From Nocardioides sp. REDSEA-S33_B3 (GTDB taxonomy: Bacteria; Actinomycetota; Actinomycetes; Propionibacteriales; Nocardioidaceae): 64,000 nt of DNA. Both the position numbers and the translations under genes were made by a program. Each line of letters opens with the position of its first letter. Position 1 is the stretch's first letter. The DNA is taken from positions 1 through 64,000 of the forward strand of contig LUPK01000030.1 in the NCBI GenBank assembly GCA_001627335.1, read 5' to 3'. Positions 32,413-43,700 of the stretch are shown here, piece after piece. The notes below the pieces were generated by a model that made no database searches, had not been told where the DNA came from, and saw nothing but the letters and a program-made list of their open reading frames with translations.

Positions 32413-34437
32413 GTGGCTACCGACACCGTGACCCCCACCGACGGACCGACCGGCGCCTCGACCTCCTCCGCGAGCGGCTACGTGCAGCCGGAGGTGGACG
32501 TGCCCGCGCTGACCCGGCTGCTCGACGGTCGCTACGCCGAGGTGCGCAACCTCGTGCGCAGCAACCTGTCGGCGTACTCCTCCATCCTCACCGACGCCGA
32601 GACGCTCTCGCGCGCGGACTACCGCGAGCGGGTCAAGGAGCTGGTGGTAGAGATGGCCTCGACCGGGCAGACCGGGATGGGCTTCCCCGAGGAGTACGGC
32701 GGCGGCGGGGACATCGGCGCCTCCATCGCGGCCTTCGAGACGTTGTCCTTCGGCGACCTGTCGGTGCTGGTCAAGGTCGGTGTGCAGTTCGGCCTGTTCG
32801 GGGGCGCGATCCTGCAGCTCGGCACCGAGCGGCACCACGAGGCGTACCTCCGTCGGATCGTCACCGGCGAGCTGATGGGCTGCTTCGCGATGACCGAGAC
32901 CGGTCACGGGTCCAACGTGCAGGCGCTCGGGACCGTCGCGACGTACGACGTGGCGACCCAGGAGTTCGTGATCACCACGACCCGCGAGGACGCCCGCAAG
33001 GACTACATCGGCAACGCCGCGGAGCACGGCGAGCTGGCCGTGGTCTTCGCGCAGCTCGAGGTCGGTGGCGAGGGGCGCGGCGTGCACGCGTTCGTCGTGC
33101 CGATCCGGGTGCGCGACGACTCCGGCGAGCTGGTGCCCGCGCCCGGCGTCACGATCGCCGACGACGGGCTGAAGATGGGCCTCAACGGCGTCGACAACGG
33201 GCGGCTGTGGTTCGACGAGGTGCGCGTGCCGCGGGACAACCTGCTCAACCGGTTCGCCGACGTCACCCCGGCCGGGGTCTACGAGTCCCCCATCGACAAC
33301 CCCAACCGGCGCTTCTTCACGATGCTCGGCACCCTGATCCAGGGCCGGGTCTGCGTGGGTGGTGCGGGCATCAACGCCGCCAAGGTCGCGCTGACGATCG
33401 CGGTGAAGTACGCCCTGCGGCGGCGTCAGTTCGAGGCCAGCGGCGAGCAGGAGGAGCTGCTCCTCGACTACGGCATGCACCAGCGGCGGCTGCTGCCGCT
33501 GCTCGCGCGCACCTACGCCCTGCACTTCGCCCAGGACGTGCTGTCCGCCAACCTGCATGACGTCCTGACTGGCGTCCGCGAGGACGAGCAGACCCAGCGC
33601 GAGCTCGAGTCGCGCGCGGCGGGCACCAAGGCGCTAGGCACCTGGCACGCCACTCGCACCATCCAGGAGTGCCGTGAGGCCTGCGGCGGTGCGGGCTACC
33701 TCGCCGAGAACCGCTTCGCCGCGCTCAAGGCCGACACCGACGTCTTCACCACCTTCGAGGGCGACAACCACGTCCTGCTGCAGCTGGTCGCCAAGGGCCT
33801 GCTCACCGACTACGCCAGCGACTTCGAGGACATGGACCAGTTCGGGCTGGTCCGCTTCGTGGCCGGCCTGGCCGTCGACACCGTGGTGGAGAAGACCCGC
33901 GTCCACGGCCTGCTGGAGCGGGTGCGCGACCTGCTGCCCGGCGGCGACGAGTGGGACCAGGAGGCCGGCCTGCTCGACCCGGAGTACCAGCTGGCGATGT
34001 ACCGCTTCCGCGAGGAGCACATGATCAGCGGTGCCGCCCGGCGCCTCAAGCGAGGCATCGACAACGACATGGACCCCGGCGAGGTCTTCTCCCGGGTGCA
34101 GGACCACGTGATCGGTGCGGCCCGTGCGCACATGGAGCGGCTGGTGCTCGAGGCGTTCGTCGAGAGGACCCGGGCGCTGCCCGACGGCGACCTCAAGGTG
34201 GCACTCAACCTGCTGTGCGACCTGCACGCGCTCTCGGGCATCGAGGCCGACAGTGCCTGGTTCATGGAGCACGGACGGCTCTCGGTCCAGCGGTCCAAGG
34301 CGATCCGCCGCGAGGTGTCCTCGCTGTGCCGCAAGGTGCGCCCGCTGGCCGGCGACCTCGTCGACGCGTTCGGGGTGCCCGAGGAGATGCTGCGCTCGCC
34401 CGAGCTGATCGGCGACCTCGTTCCCATGAGGGGCTGA
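32413..34437 (+). CDS. Acyl-CoA oxidase/dehydrogenase-family flavoprotein
   Basis: A 674-residue protein longer than classical acyl-CoA dehydrogenases (about 380). The FAD-binding middle part has GCFAMTETGHGSNVQALGTV and the helical part TFEGDNHVLLQLVAKGLLTDY, the signature of acyl-CoA oxidases, plus an oxidase-type C-terminal helical extension. It should introduce the 2,3 double bond of acyl-CoA, with oxygen or another acceptor. GTG 32413 lies 7 nt after TAGGTT; an upstream in-frame ATG at 32377 is less likely. The N-terminal 30 residues are Thr/Ser-rich and disordered. Confidence 0.87.
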   Translation: MATDTVTPTDGPTGASTSSASGYVQPEVDVPALTRLLDGRYAEVRNLVRSNLSAYSSILTDAETLSRADYRERVKELVVEMASTGQTGMGFPEEYGGGGDIGASIAAFETLSFGDLSVLVKVGVQFGLFGGAILQLGTERHHEAYLRRIVTGELMGCFAMTETGHGSNVQALGTVATYDVATQEFVITTTREDARKDYIGNAAEHGELAVVFAQLEVGGEGRGVHAFVVPIRVRDDSGELVPAPGVTIADDGLKMGLNGVDNGRLWFDEVRVPRDNLLNRFADVTPAGVYESPIDNPNRRFFTMLGTLIQGRVCVGGAGINAAKVALTIAVKYALRRRQFEASGEQEELLLDYGMHQRRLLPLLARTYALHFAQDVLSANLHDVLTGVREDEQTQRELESRAAGTKALGTWHATRTIQECREACGGAGYLAENRFAALKADTDVFTTFEGDNHVLLQLVAKGLLTDYASDFEDMDQFGLVRFVAGLAVDTVVEKTRVHGLLERVRDLLPGGDEWDQEAGLLDPEYQLAMYRFREEHMISGAARRLKRGIDNDMDPGEVFSRVQDHVIGAARAHMERLVLEAFVERTRALPDGDLKVALNLLCDLHALSGIEADSAWFMEHGRLSVQRSKAIRREVSSLCRKVRPLAGDLVDAFGVPEEMLRSPELIGDLVPMRG

Positions 34438-34455
34438 GCCTGGTATCACTCCACC

Positions 34456-35127
34456 ATGGGTATGCTCGCGCGGGTGTCCGGTGGCTGGGGTGCCGACCCC
34501 CTGTGGGGCGTGGTCTACGACTTCATGGTCGAGCACCCCGTGGTGGGGCGGCCCGCGTGGGCGCTGGGCCTGCAGAGCGACCTGCGCAGGCTGTACGCCG
34601 TCTGCGACGAGATCAGCGAGCTGCCGGCCGGTTCGCGGGTGCTCGACCTGCCCTGCGGCGGCGGGGTCGCGCTGCGGGGCCTGCGGTCGGGGCAGCAGGT
34701 CACCTACGTGGCCGCCGACATCGCACCGGAGATGCTCGCGCGGACCATGGACGCCGCACGTGCCCGCGGCGTCGACCACCTCGTCAGCCTCACGCGGGCC
34801 GATGCGGGGGCCCTGGGCTTCGACGATGCGTCGTACGACCTGGTGGTGAGCCTGACCGGGCTGCACTGCTTCCCCGACCCTGAGGCCGCGGTGGCCGAGA
34901 TGGGGCGGGTGCTGCGGCCCGGCGGCGTGGTCGTGGGCTCGACGCTGCTGCTCGACACCGGTGTGCGCTTCGAGCCGCTGCGACGGATCGGTCGCGCGGC
35001 CGGCCTCCTGGGGCCGATGTGCACCTCTGACCAGCTGGTGCAGTGGCTCACCCGTGCCGGCGTGGGCTCGGTGACGCTCGAGGTCTCCGGCGCGCTGGGG
35101 TACTTCCGGGGCGTGCGGGAGGCGTGA
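34456..35127 (+). CDS. SAM-dependent methyltransferase, class I
   Basis: A 223-residue enzyme with motif I VLDLPCGGGVAL, acidic end of strand 2 (AADIAPEML), ADAGALGFDDASYDLVVSL and the post-motif RVLRPGGVVVGST (methyltransferase type 11). No substrate can be named. The start ATG is preceded by TATCACT 7 nt away, a leaderless pattern. It lies 18 bp after the oxidase-like gene. Confidence 0.87.
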   Translation: MGMLARVSGGWGADPLWGVVYDFMVEHPVVGRPAWALGLQSDLRRLYAVCDEISELPAGSRVLDLPCGGGVALRGLRSGQQVTYVAADIAPEMLARTMDAARARGVDHLVSLTRADAGALGFDDASYDLVVSLTGLHCFPDPEAAVAEMGRVLRPGGVVVGSTLLLDTGVRFEPLRRIGRAAGLLGPMCTSDQLVQWLTRAGVGSVTLEVSGALGYFRGVREA

Positions 35128-35150
35128 GGGCGGGCGGGGCGCCGGCGCTG

Positions 35151-35219
35151 CCGGGTTTGTCGGCTGGCCGACAAACCCGGGAGTGAGACGACAGAACTTC
35201 GTCGTCCAGCTTCCGGGTT
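35151..35219 (+). repeat. 69-bp palindromic repeat, copy A
   Basis: Starts with a perfect 14-bp hairpin (CCGGGTTTGTCGGC / complement, 2-nt loop), continues with GACGAC...GTCGTC and ends CTTCCGGGTT. Copies B (36315-36383, inverted) and C (55628-55696) have exactly the same length. It lies 23 bp after a stop codon and may act as a terminator. Confidence 0.9.
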
Positions 35220-35355
35220 CCGTCCGGGACCCCGGTCCGCCGCGCGGCCCGCGGACCGGCCCGCCCGCCGCCCACAACTCGGTGCCCGGCCGTCGACGTC
35301 CACAGGCTGCGATGGGTGTGCCCGCGCTGCAGGTCTGGTGCGCGAGCGTGGGGCG

Positions 35356-36294
35356 ATGCTCGAACATCTCGCCGACCACCTCGGCGTCGTCCTGCGTCGC
35401 GACCTGGTTGCGGCGGGCATCGACGACTCGGCCATCAGCAAGCTCCGACGGCGAGGGACGTTGGTGCGCATCCGTCAGGGCGTCGACGTCTTGGGGCCTC
35501 GATGGCAGGCGGCCGACTCGCGGCAGCGCCACCTCATGCTCGCGCACGGAGTGTGGCGCCGCTACGACGACAGGGTTGCCCTCTCGCATGTCAGCGCTGC
35601 CTTGGAGCATGGTGCCCCGGCTCACGACCTCGATCTACGTACGGCGCACCTGACCAACCTGTTCCCCCGCGGCGACCGGATCCGTGCGTCGGTCACCCAT
35701 CATCACGGCGGGGTGCGCCTCGACGACATCACGCGGTCGCACCAGCGGTGGATCACCAGCCCGGTCAGGACTGCACTGGACACCGCTGCGGTGTCGCGTC
35801 ACGACGGGGCGATCTGCGTGCTGGATTGGTTCCTACGCTTCGGAGGGGTCGGGACCGATGAGCTGCATGCCCATCTCGCCCGGCGGATGACCTGGCCCGA
35901 CCACCTGGACCTGTCGCTCAAGATCGGGCTGGCGGATGGGCGCTCTGAGAGCGTGCTCGAGACCCTCCTCAGACTGCGGATCGGTGAGTCGTCGCTACCG
36001 ATGCCGCAGCTGCAGTTCGAGGTGCTGCATCCGTCAGGAGCGCTGGCGGGTCGATCGGACTTCGCGTGGCCGGACCGCGGTGTCCTGGGGGAGGCGGATG
36101 GTCGGGAGAAGTACCACCGCTACCGGCGGCCAGGCGAGACCCTCGAGCAGATGGTGATGCGTGAGAAGGCACGCGAGGACGCGATGCGCGAGATCACCGG
36201 GTACCGCATGCTGCGTTTCGTCTGGAAAGACCTCTACCGATGGCCGGAGACTCGTAAACGTCTGGAGCGGGCGCTCAACAGCATCGCGGTGTGA
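35356..36294 (+). CDS. AbiEi-like antitoxin-domain protein with DUF559/Vsr-like C-terminal domain
   Basis: About 312 residues. The N-terminus (LEHLADHLGVVLRRDLVAAG, then LRRRGTLVRIRQGVDVLGP) is a winged-helix start like type IV AbiEi antitoxins. The middle (HLMLAHGVWRRYDDRVALSHVSAA, shown in part) is typical of the same actinobacterial group. The C-terminal part (RSDFAWPDRGVLGEADGREKY ... MREKAREDAMREITGYRMLRF) resembles the restriction-endonuclease-like fold of DUF559. No AbiEii toxin gene is adjacent, so it is solitary. Codon use is less GC-biased than its neighbours and it is bracketed by inverted 69-bp repeats, both suggesting acquisition. ATG 35356 is chosen; GTG 35338 is possible. Confidence 0.8.
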   Translation: MLEHLADHLGVVLRRDLVAAGIDDSAISKLRRRGTLVRIRQGVDVLGPRWQAADSRQRHLMLAHGVWRRYDDRVALSHVSAALEHGAPAHDLDLRTAHLTNLFPRGDRIRASVTHHHGGVRLDDITRSHQRWITSPVRTALDTAAVSRHDGAICVLDWFLRFGGVGTDELHAHLARRMTWPDHLDLSLKIGLADGRSESVLETLLRLRIGESSLPMPQLQFEVLHPSGALAGRSDFAWPDRGVLGEADGREKYHRYRRPGETLEQMVMREKAREDAMREITGYRMLRFVWKDLYRWPETRKRLERALNSIAV

Positions 36295-36314
36295 CGCACG
36301 GTGGTAGGGGTAGA

Positions 36315-36383
36315 AACCCGGAAGGTGGACGACGAATATTCGTCGTCTTGTGGCCGGGTTTGTCGGCCAGCCGACAAACCCGG
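36315..36383 (-). repeat. 69-bp palindromic repeat, copy B, inverted
   Basis: Reverse-complement copy of the element at 35151. It lies exactly between the convergent AbiEi-like and ppa genes, 20 and 14 bp from their stop codons, a place suited to a two-way terminator. Confidence 0.9.
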
Positions 36384-36397
36384 CGCAAGCGACAGGC

Positions 36398-36889
36398 TCA
36401 GTGGCCGTTCTTCTTGAACCGCTCGAACGAGGCGACGACCTCGGCCTCGGCCTCGGTGCGGCCGACCCACTCAGCGCCCTCGACGGACTTGCCGGGCTCG
36501 AGGTCCTTGTAGACCTCGAAGAAGTGCTGGATCTCCAGGCGGTCGAACTTCGACACGTGGGAGATGTCGCGCAGGTGCTCCAGGCGCGGGTCGGAGGACG
36601 GGACGCAGAGGACCTTGTCGTCGCCGCCGGCCTCGTCGGTCATGCGGAACATGCCGATGGCGCGGCACTTGATCAGGCAGCCGGGGAACGTGGGCTGCTG
36701 GAGGATGACGAGCGCGTCGAGCGGGTCGCCGTCCTGACCGAGAGTGTCCTCGATGTAGCCGTAGTCGGCGGGGTACTGCGTGGAGGTGAACAGGGTCCGG
36801 TCCAGGCGCAGCCGCCCGGACTCGTGGTCGACCTCGTACTTGTTGCGCTCCCCCTTGGGGATCTCCACCAGGACGTCGAACTCGAGCAC
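36398..36889 (-). CDS. ppa: Inorganic pyrophosphatase, family I
   Basis: A 163-residue soluble hexameric-type pyrophosphatase, the usual bacterial length. Motifs: [32 protein letters not shown] (including the DGDPLD metal site), and the lysine/tyrosine-containing [13 protein letters not shown]. It hydrolyses pyrophosphate, pulling biosynthetic reactions forward. GTG 36889 has ACGGAGG upstream. It is divergent from dacB, the order found in mycobacteria (ppa/dacB). Confidence 0.96.
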   Translation of the reverse strand: MLEFDVLVEIPKGERNKYEVDHESGRLRLDRTLFTSTQYPADYGYIEDTLGQDGDPLDALVILQQPTFPGCLIKCRAIGMFRMTDEAGGDDKVLCVPSSDPRLEHLRDISHVSKFDRLEIQHFFEVYKDLEPGKSVEGAEWVGRTEAEAEVVASFERFKKNGH

Positions 36890-37039
36890 GTCTGCCTCCG
36901 TGTCGTGACCGGTGCGTCCGGCCGCGGGTCTGCTTGTGTTGTCACCCGCCGCGCGGCGCGACCGGGCGTGCCCCCGCCCCGGGAGCCGGGGACAGTCTCG
37001 CGCACAATGTCCACGAACGCGTACCGGGAGGGGGCAGAT

Positions 37040-38506
37040 GTGGGACGACGTGATCCACGCCACTCCGGCGGGGCGGCTCGGCGCCTGCTGTGGGCCGTCC
37101 CGATCGTGGCGCTGGTGGCGGCCGCCGGCGTGGTCGTCGCCGAGCCCGACACCCGTGAGCAGGTGGAGAGCACCGTCCGCGGCTGGGTCGACGACCTGCG
37201 GGGCGAGGAGCGCCCCGACCCCGCGACGCAGCCCGCCGAGGTGCCGCCTCCGGACGGCCTGGTGCTCCCCGACGTCGAGCCGCCCGCCGCCGCGGCCCTG
37301 ACGCTCGGCGCACGGGAGGTCAGCCCGGCACAGGTACGCCGCACGCTCGCCGGACCGCTCGGCCAGCAGGTGCTGGGCGGCCGGGTGTCGGTGGCGGTCG
37401 CCGGGCTCACCGGCCCAGCGGCGTACTCCTCCGGCGGGGCGGCCATCCCCGCCTCCACCACCAAGCTGGTCACCGCGATCGCCGCGCTGCACACCCTCGA
37501 GCCGGGCACCACCTTCGCCACCCGGGTCGTCCTCGAGGGACGCGACGCGGTCCTGGTCGGCGGCGGCGACCCGTTCCTCGAGAGACGCCCCGATGCCGAT
37601 GCCGAGCCGGACCGCGCCGACCTCGCGACCCTCGCCCGCCGCACGGCGAAGGCGCTGAGGGAGCGCGACCTGCGCAGCATCCGGCTCGGCTACGACGACG
37701 GGCTGTTCTCCGGACCGGCCTGGAACCCGACCTGGCCCGACACCTACCGCGACGACGTCGTCGCGCCGATCACCGCGCTGATGGTCGACGACGGGCGACC
37801 GGCCGACGGCCCCGGGCGCTCGCTGGACCCGTCGTACGCCGCCGCCGACTCCTTCGCCGCCCTGCTGCGCCAGCGGGGTGTCCGCATCGTCGGCGTGCCC
37901 CGCGAGGCCGCCGCCCCGGACGACGCCGAGCAGCTCGCGCAGGTCGAGTCCGCGCCGGTGGGTCAGCTGGTCGACCGGCTGCTGCAGGTCAGCGACAACG
38001 AGACCTCCGAGGTGCTGCTGCGGCACGTCGGGCTGGCGACCGGGGGAGCGGGCTCGACGAAGGACGGCGTGGCCGGGGTGCAGCAGGTGCTCGAGGAGCT
38101 CGCGGTGCCCGTCCCGAGACGGCTGCGCGACGGCAGCGGCCTGTCCCGCGACAACCTGATCGCCCCCGCCACGTTGGTCGGGCTCCTGCAGGTGGCTGCG
38201 GCGTCGGAGCAGGACGACCCGGTCCGCGGGCTGTTCCCGGGGCTGCCGGTGGCCGGCTTCAGCGGGTCGCTGACCTTCCGCTTCGACGACGCGCCGCAGG
38301 CCGCCGTGGGGCGGGTGCGCGCGAAGACCGGCACCCTGCGCAGGGTGCGCAGCCTGGCGGGCGTGGTCGTGGCGCGTGACGGGACGCCGATGGTGTTCGC
38401 GCTGATGGCGGACCGGATCCCCGAGGCCGACGACGAGACCGCCGAGGCGGTGCTGGACCGTGCGGCGGCCGCGCTCGCGGCGTGTCGGTGTGGCCGCGCC
38501 GGATAG
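37040..38506 (+). CDS. dacB: D-alanyl-D-alanine carboxypeptidase/endopeptidase, PBP4 (DacB) family
   Basis: A 488-residue class C penicillin-binding protein with an N-terminal membrane anchor ([19 protein letters not shown]). The three active-site motifs are SxxK in PASTTKL, SxN in QVSDNETSE and KTG in [10 protein letters not shown]. It trims or cleaves peptidoglycan peptide cross-links outside the membrane. GTG 37040 has a strong GGGAGGGGG site; an ATG at 37007 is in frame but less supported. It heads the conserved order dacB - metalloprotease - tilS. Confidence 0.92.
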   Translation: MGRRDPRHSGGAARRLLWAVPIVALVAAAGVVVAEPDTREQVESTVRGWVDDLRGEERPDPATQPAEVPPPDGLVLPDVEPPAAAALTLGAREVSPAQVRRTLAGPLGQQVLGGRVSVAVAGLTGPAAYSSGGAAIPASTTKLVTAIAALHTLEPGTTFATRVVLEGRDAVLVGGGDPFLERRPDADAEPDRADLATLARRTAKALRERDLRSIRLGYDDGLFSGPAWNPTWPDTYRDDVVAPITALMVDDGRPADGPGRSLDPSYAAADSFAALLRQRGVRIVGVPREAAAPDDAEQLAQVESAPVGQLVDRLLQVSDNETSEVLLRHVGLATGGAGSTKDGVAGVQQVLEELAVPVPRRLRDGSGLSRDNLIAPATLVGLLQVAAASEQDDPVRGLFPGLPVAGFSGSLTFRFDDAPQAAVGRVRAKTGTLRRVRSLAGVVVARDGTPMVFALMADRIPEADDETAEAVLDRAAAALAACRCGRAG

Positions 38507-38516
38507 GTTCGCTGCC

Positions 38517-39584
38517 ATGAGCGCGCCAGCCAGCCCCTCGACCGCCGCCCCGGACATGGTCGACTGGGACCTCGCGGTCTCGCTCGGCTCCAGGCTCGCG
38601 GGGGAGGGCCCCAAGGTCTCGTGGGCCGAGGCGGCCGACGCGGTGACCGAGCTGCGCGCCGGCGCCGAGCGCTCGACGCCGCTGGTGCGCGAGTTCACCG
38701 GCCTCGACGGCGGTGACGGCACCGCACCGGTGCTCGTCGTGGACCGTCCGGGCTGGGTGAAGGCCAACGCCGAGGGTTTCCGCACGATCCTCTCCCCGAT
38801 CGCGGAGAAGCTGTCGGAGCGCAAGCCGCCCTCGGGCCTCTCGTTGGCGATCGGTCGCCGGGTCACCGGCGCCGAGGTCGGTGGGCTGCTGGGCTTCCTG
38901 TCGAGCAAGGTGCTGGGGCAGTTCGACCCGTTCCACGAGCCGTCGGGACGGCTGCTGCTGGTGGCGCCCAACATCGTCCACGTCGAGCGCGAGCTCGGGG
39001 TCGACCCGCACGACTTCCGGCTGTGGGTGTGCCTGCACGAGGAGACCCACCGGGTGCAGTTCACCGCGGTCCCCTGGATGCGCGACCACATCCACTCCCT
39101 CGTCGGCGACCTCGCCGGCACCATGGACTCCCGCGAGCTCGTCGAGGACGGCCTCGGCCGCGTGGTCGAGGCGCTGAAGGCGCGGCGCTCGGGCGACGGC
39201 GGGTCGGGCTCGATCATGGAGCTGCTCTCCACGCCCGCCCAGCGCGAGGTCCTCGACAAGGTGACGGGCGTGATGTCGCTGCTCGAGGGGCACGCCGACG
39301 TGGTGATGGACGGCGTGGGCCCCACGGTGATCCCGACGGTCGCGGAGATCCGTCGGCAGTTCACCGAGCGCCGCAAGGGCGTCGGGACCCTCGACCGGCT
39401 GCTGCGTCGGCTGCTCGGGCTGGAGGCCAAGATGGCGCAGTACCGCGACGGTGCCGTCTTCGTCCGCCACGTCGTCGACAAGGTGGGCATGCAGGAGTTC
39501 AACGCGGTCTTCGCCGGGCCGGAGAACCTGCCGTCCAAGGCCGAGATCGCCGACCCGGACGCCTGGGTCTCGCGCGTCCTCTGA
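38517..39584 (+). CDS. Zinc-dependent metalloprotease-like protein (DUF2342 / zincin_2)
   Basis: A 355-residue protein with HExxH in [13 protein letters not shown] and a downstream [12 protein letters not shown] that could supply the third ligand. These match the actinobacterial family annotated as coenzyme F420 biosynthesis-associated or putative hydrolase (M. tuberculosis Rv3626c position). Its true substrate is not established. ATG 38517 follows TAGGTT by 7 nt, ten bp after the dacB stop. Confidence 0.88.
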   Translation: MSAPASPSTAAPDMVDWDLAVSLGSRLAGEGPKVSWAEAADAVTELRAGAERSTPLVREFTGLDGGDGTAPVLVVDRPGWVKANAEGFRTILSPIAEKLSERKPPSGLSLAIGRRVTGAEVGGLLGFLSSKVLGQFDPFHEPSGRLLLVAPNIVHVERELGVDPHDFRLWVCLHEETHRVQFTAVPWMRDHIHSLVGDLAGTMDSRELVEDGLGRVVEALKARRSGDGGSGSIMELLSTPAQREVLDKVTGVMSLLEGHADVVMDGVGPTVIPTVAEIRRQFTERRKGVGTLDRLLRRLLGLEAKMAQYRDGAVFVRHVVDKVGMQEFNAVFAGPENLPSKAEIADPDAWVSRVL

Positions 39585-39597
39585 CGCAGAGTCCTCC

Positions 39598-40626
39598 ATG
39601 GCCGGTCCGCACCCCTCCGTCGCCGCGACCCGGTTGGCGGTACGCCGCTGCCTGGCCGACCTCGAGCCCGGCGCCACCGTCGTGGTGGCGTGCTCGGGCG
39701 GCCCGGACTCTCTCGCCCTGGTGGCCGCGACGGTCCACGAGGCTCGCGCCGGGCACTGGCGGGTCGTCGGGGCCACCGTCGACCACGGGATGCAGGAAGG
39801 GTCCGAGGCCCAGACCGCCCGGGTGGTCGAGCAGATGGCCGACCTCGGGGTCGACGAGACGCTCGCTGCCCGGGTCGCGGTGGACCCCGGGGGGCTCGGG
39901 CCCGAGGCGGCGGCCCGCAGGGCCCGGTACGCCGTGCTCGACCAGGTGGCCGAGCACACGGCCGCCGGCGTTGTACTCCTCGGGCACACGCGTGACGACC
40001 AGGCCGAGACCGTGCTCCTCGGCCTGGCCCGCGGCTCCGGCGCCCGCTCGTTGGCCGGCATGCGTCGCGCGTTCGATGTCTACCGCCGGCCGTTCCTGGA
40101 CCTGCCGCGCGACGACACGGTCACCGCCTGCCAGGTGCTGGGCCTGGACGCCTGGGACGACCCGCACAACTCCGACCCCGGCTACGCCCGCGTCCGGGTC
40201 CGCCGCGCGGTCCTGCCGGCCCTCGAGGAGCACCTGGGCCCCGGCGTCGCCGCCGCCCTGGCCCGTACGGCGCAGCAGCTGCGCGCCGACGCCGACTGCC
40301 TCGACGACCTCGCCGACCACCACTACGACCGCCTCCGGGCCGAGCCGGCGCATCCTTCCGGGGCCTCGGGCCTGCCTGTCGCTGACCTCGAGCAGCTCCC
40401 CGCCGCCATCCGCACCCGACTGCTGCGTCGCCTCGCCCTCGACGCCGGCGCCCCGCCCGCCGAGCTGTTCCACGAGCACGTGCTGGCCCTCGAAGCGCTG
40501 GTCACCGCCTGGCGCGGGCAGAAGTGGGTGGACCTCCCCGGGCACCGGCGCGGCGCCCGTCGCGAGGGGGTCATCGAGGTGACATCCGCGGATACCGACC
40601 GGGGTACGACCGGGACTACGCCTTAA
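39598..40626 (+). CDS. tilS: tRNA(Ile)-lysidine synthetase
   Basis: A 342-residue PP-loop ATPase with [21 protein letters not shown], and the lysidine-synthase core [21 protein letters not shown] and [13 protein letters not shown]. It modifies C34 of tRNA-Ile(CAU) to lysidine so that it reads AUA. The start lies 13 bp after the metalloprotease stop. In relatives the next gene is hpt; here about 7.3 kb of other DNA intervenes. Confidence 0.95.
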   Translation: MAGPHPSVAATRLAVRRCLADLEPGATVVVACSGGPDSLALVAATVHEARAGHWRVVGATVDHGMQEGSEAQTARVVEQMADLGVDETLAARVAVDPGGLGPEAAARRARYAVLDQVAEHTAAGVVLLGHTRDDQAETVLLGLARGSGARSLAGMRRAFDVYRRPFLDLPRDDTVTACQVLGLDAWDDPHNSDPGYARVRVRRAVLPALEEHLGPGVAAALARTAQQLRADADCLDDLADHHYDRLRAEPAHPSGASGLPVADLEQLPAAIRTRLLRRLALDAGAPPAELFHEHVLALEALVTAWRGQKWVDLPGHRRGARREGVIEVTSADTDRGTTGTTP

Positions 40627-40774
40627 CTATTTTACTTTCGGTGGTCTATGGCCCCGTCTAGTCCCAAAGGGCTATTTCTGCGTCTCGCATCTAGGCGAGA
40701 GGTACTAGCACTCTCTTTACTTTCGCGCGTCTGCTCCGCTGTCGACTGAGCCTCGGCTCGCGAAAGGTCCTGTC
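40627..40774 (+). promoter_or_regulatory. AT-richer upstream region of the giant secreted protein gene
   Basis: This 148-bp gap is clearly less GC-rich than the rest of the window. It holds a 10-bp direct repeat TTTACTTTCG at 40631-40640 and 40716-40725 (85 bp apart) and a small hairpin TCTCGC-ATCTAG-GCGAGA at 40683-40700. The composition change marks the left edge of the inserted segment. The promoter itself is not identified with certainty. Confidence 0.45.
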
Positions 40775-43700
40775 ATGTCGAGATCCCCCGGAAGGGCGCC
40801 GCTGAGTCTTCTCACGGCGCTCCTCGCGACCTTGGTGGGTCTGAGCCTCGTGCTCGGCTCCTCGCCCGCCCTTTCTGCTGCCCCGCCGGCGGACGGAGAG
40901 TTCCCCACACCCCAGCTGGGGCAAGCGGTCTTCTCGGGCACGGTCGGTGTCCAGAGCGACCAATCGCTCCTCGACGGGGTGACGGTCCGAGCCATGGCCG
41001 CTGGATCCGATGACGTCATCGCCCAGGACACCACGGGCGACCCGAGCGGAGGGGATCCGACCGGGTACTTCGAGCTGCACGTGCCGCCTGGCACGTACGA
41101 GGTCGTCATCGACCCTAGTGATGTGGCGCCCGACTTGGCCCCGCTTGCCATGCCTGAGGAGTCGCTGAACGCGGACAGTGGTCTCCACTGGAGCACCTTG
41201 TACCTCCAGGAGAAGTCGGGCGGGCCGACGGATGGGCCGACGGATGGGCCGACGGATGGGCCGACGGATGGGCCGACGGATGGGCCGACCGATGGGCCGA
41301 CGGATGAGCCGACCGACGAGCCGACCGACGAGCCGACCGGCGGTCAGATCACTATTTCGGTCGAGAACGGCATGTTCGGTGGACCCGTGGGTGGCGCTAC
41401 CGTCTCGGTCAGCGACTCCGAGGGAGCGGGAATCGGTGACTTCGTGACCGACGCCAACGGCATGGCGCTGATCGGAGACGAGGAGCCGCTGCCGTTCGGC
41501 AGCTACACCGCTGTGGCCTCGAAGAAGGGCTTTGTCTCGTCCTCCTTCGCGATCGAGCACGATGGGGTCGCCGATCACGTCTGGGCAGTCCTCACGCCCA
41601 AGCTGTCGTGCGAGCCGGAGCAGGCGAACGCCTCACTGACGAACATGGGCTTCGAATCGGGCTTCGAGGGTTGGACTCTCGGCTACCAGACCGAGGGCAT
41701 CGAGGTCAGCGGCGCCGACGAGTTCACCTCCCCGTGGGAGGGACAGGCCATGGCCCGCGTCGGGTCCTCCCAAGCCTCCAGCGGTCCTGCGCAGCCTCGC
41801 GGACCCAACCTCCTGTGCCAGGACTTCGTGGCGACCCAGGACTCCGAGTCCTTCGCATTCAACATCTTCACCTACGACTACACGGGCTTCGACGAGTTCC
41901 GCTTCGACGTGGCCGTCGTGGCGCAGGACGGTGAGGTCCTCGCGTCCTACAGCCAGGGAGCCTGGGGTCAGGGCACCTCCCTGAAGACGTCCGGTTGGCG
42001 TGGAGCGAGCATCGACACCTCCGGCCACATCGGGGAGACACTGCGCTTGGTCATCAGCAGCGGGGGCACCCAGGACAGTCTCTACGCCTTCTGGGCCTAC
42101 CTCGACTCGGCGCAGACCGTCCCGACCCCGGTCACGCAGGAGACCGCAGCCACGACGACCTCGGGCAGCGTGACGACGGATCCGGTGACAGGACAGGTGT
42201 CGGTGTCGATGCCGTTCTCCCAACCCTCCGACCTGACCTTGGTGGTCGGCGCTTCGTGCCCCGAGCCGGCCGAGGGCGCTGCTCCGGCCCCGACGGTCAC
42301 CATCCTCTACAACGGGGCCTCGTTCCCCGCCGCTGAGACGCCGGAGGGCTCCGGGAAGTACTCGGCCACCATCCCGGCCGGCTCGATGGGTTCGGGCGGG
42401 GTGCTCTCCTCCGAGGTCTCCTGCCCCGGAGCCACGACCGTCGTGGCGACCCTGGGATCGATCACGCTGTACGACCCGAGCGGGATCGTGAGTGACGCAG
42501 AGACCGGTGAGCCGGTCGTCGGAGCCGACGTGTACCTGCACAAGGTCCCCGGCTGGTCGCCGTGGAGCGACCCGGGGGTCGAGCAGCCGGACGGCACGTG
42601 CGAGACCAACGAGACCAAGGACGCGGGAGCCCCGTGGTCCCAGCCCGCACCGACCGAGCTGGGACAGCTCGTGAACGCGGCCAGCCCGGAGATCTCGCCC
42701 AACGTCAACCCGTTCGTGACCAACAACGTCGGCTACTACGGGTGGGACGTCGCCGAGGGCTGCTGGTACGTCACGGTCGAGGCCCCCGGGTACATCCCCC
42801 TGACCAGCCCTGTCGTGGGGGTCCCGAGCGAGGTCACCGACCTCGACCTCCAGCTCACCCCTGCCCCCACGGAGGAGCCTACGGACGGGCCTACCGACGG
42901 GCCCACGGACGAGCCGACGGAGCAGCCGGCCACGCAGCCGACCCCGGCTGCCGGGGAGTCGGTCATCTGGGGCCTCGTGGGCAAGGGCGACAGCGACTAC
43001 CTCCTCGGTGACGCGCTCGTCCAGGCGTTCCCCGCTGGGGGTGGTGACGAGCCCATTGCGTCGTCGCTCACCTATGGCGGCTACGGCTACAAGAACGGCG
43101 TCTTCGCGTTGTACGTGCCCGCTGGTGACTACGTCATCACGGTGACCCCGCCCGAGGGCGCTGCGCGCAAGGGTGCCGAGCTTGGTCCCGTGAGCGTTGC
43201 CGCCGACGAGGCCCTGCAGCTCGACAAGATCGGCCTCCCGCTCGTGAAGGGGATCCGGATCACGGCCCTGGCTATGGCGTCGAACTTCCACGACTTCGGC
43301 GGGGTCGAGTCGGCCTCGGTCCAGCTCACGACGCCTGACGGTCAGGTGCTCAGCCGCTTGACGGGTTCGACCGGTCGGGTGTTCTTCGGCGACCTTCCCG
43401 GCGCCGGGAAGTACCACTTGACGATGACCAAGACAGGTCGCGAGCCGGTCAGTGCGGTGCTGAAGTACAAGGGGAACCGCCTCAAGAAGACCTACTTCAT
43501 GCGTCCGGCGCCCGTGCCGGAAGCTGGTGAGAGCGTGATCTGGGGCGTCGTGACGAAGGCGGGGAGTCGCCGCCTGGTCGCGGACGCGACCGTCCAGGCG
43601 ATCTCCGTCGACGGTGACGGCTCGCCGGAGGCCTCAGCACTGACCTACGAGGGGTACCTCTACAAGAACGGTGTCTTCGCCCTGTACGTCCCGGCGGGCA

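Noticed and set aside
35356..36294. A complete AbiE toxin-antitoxin pair
   Set aside because: Only the AbiEi-like part is present. The next gene on that side is a normal ppa on the other strand, and no nucleotidyltransferase-type toxin is found.
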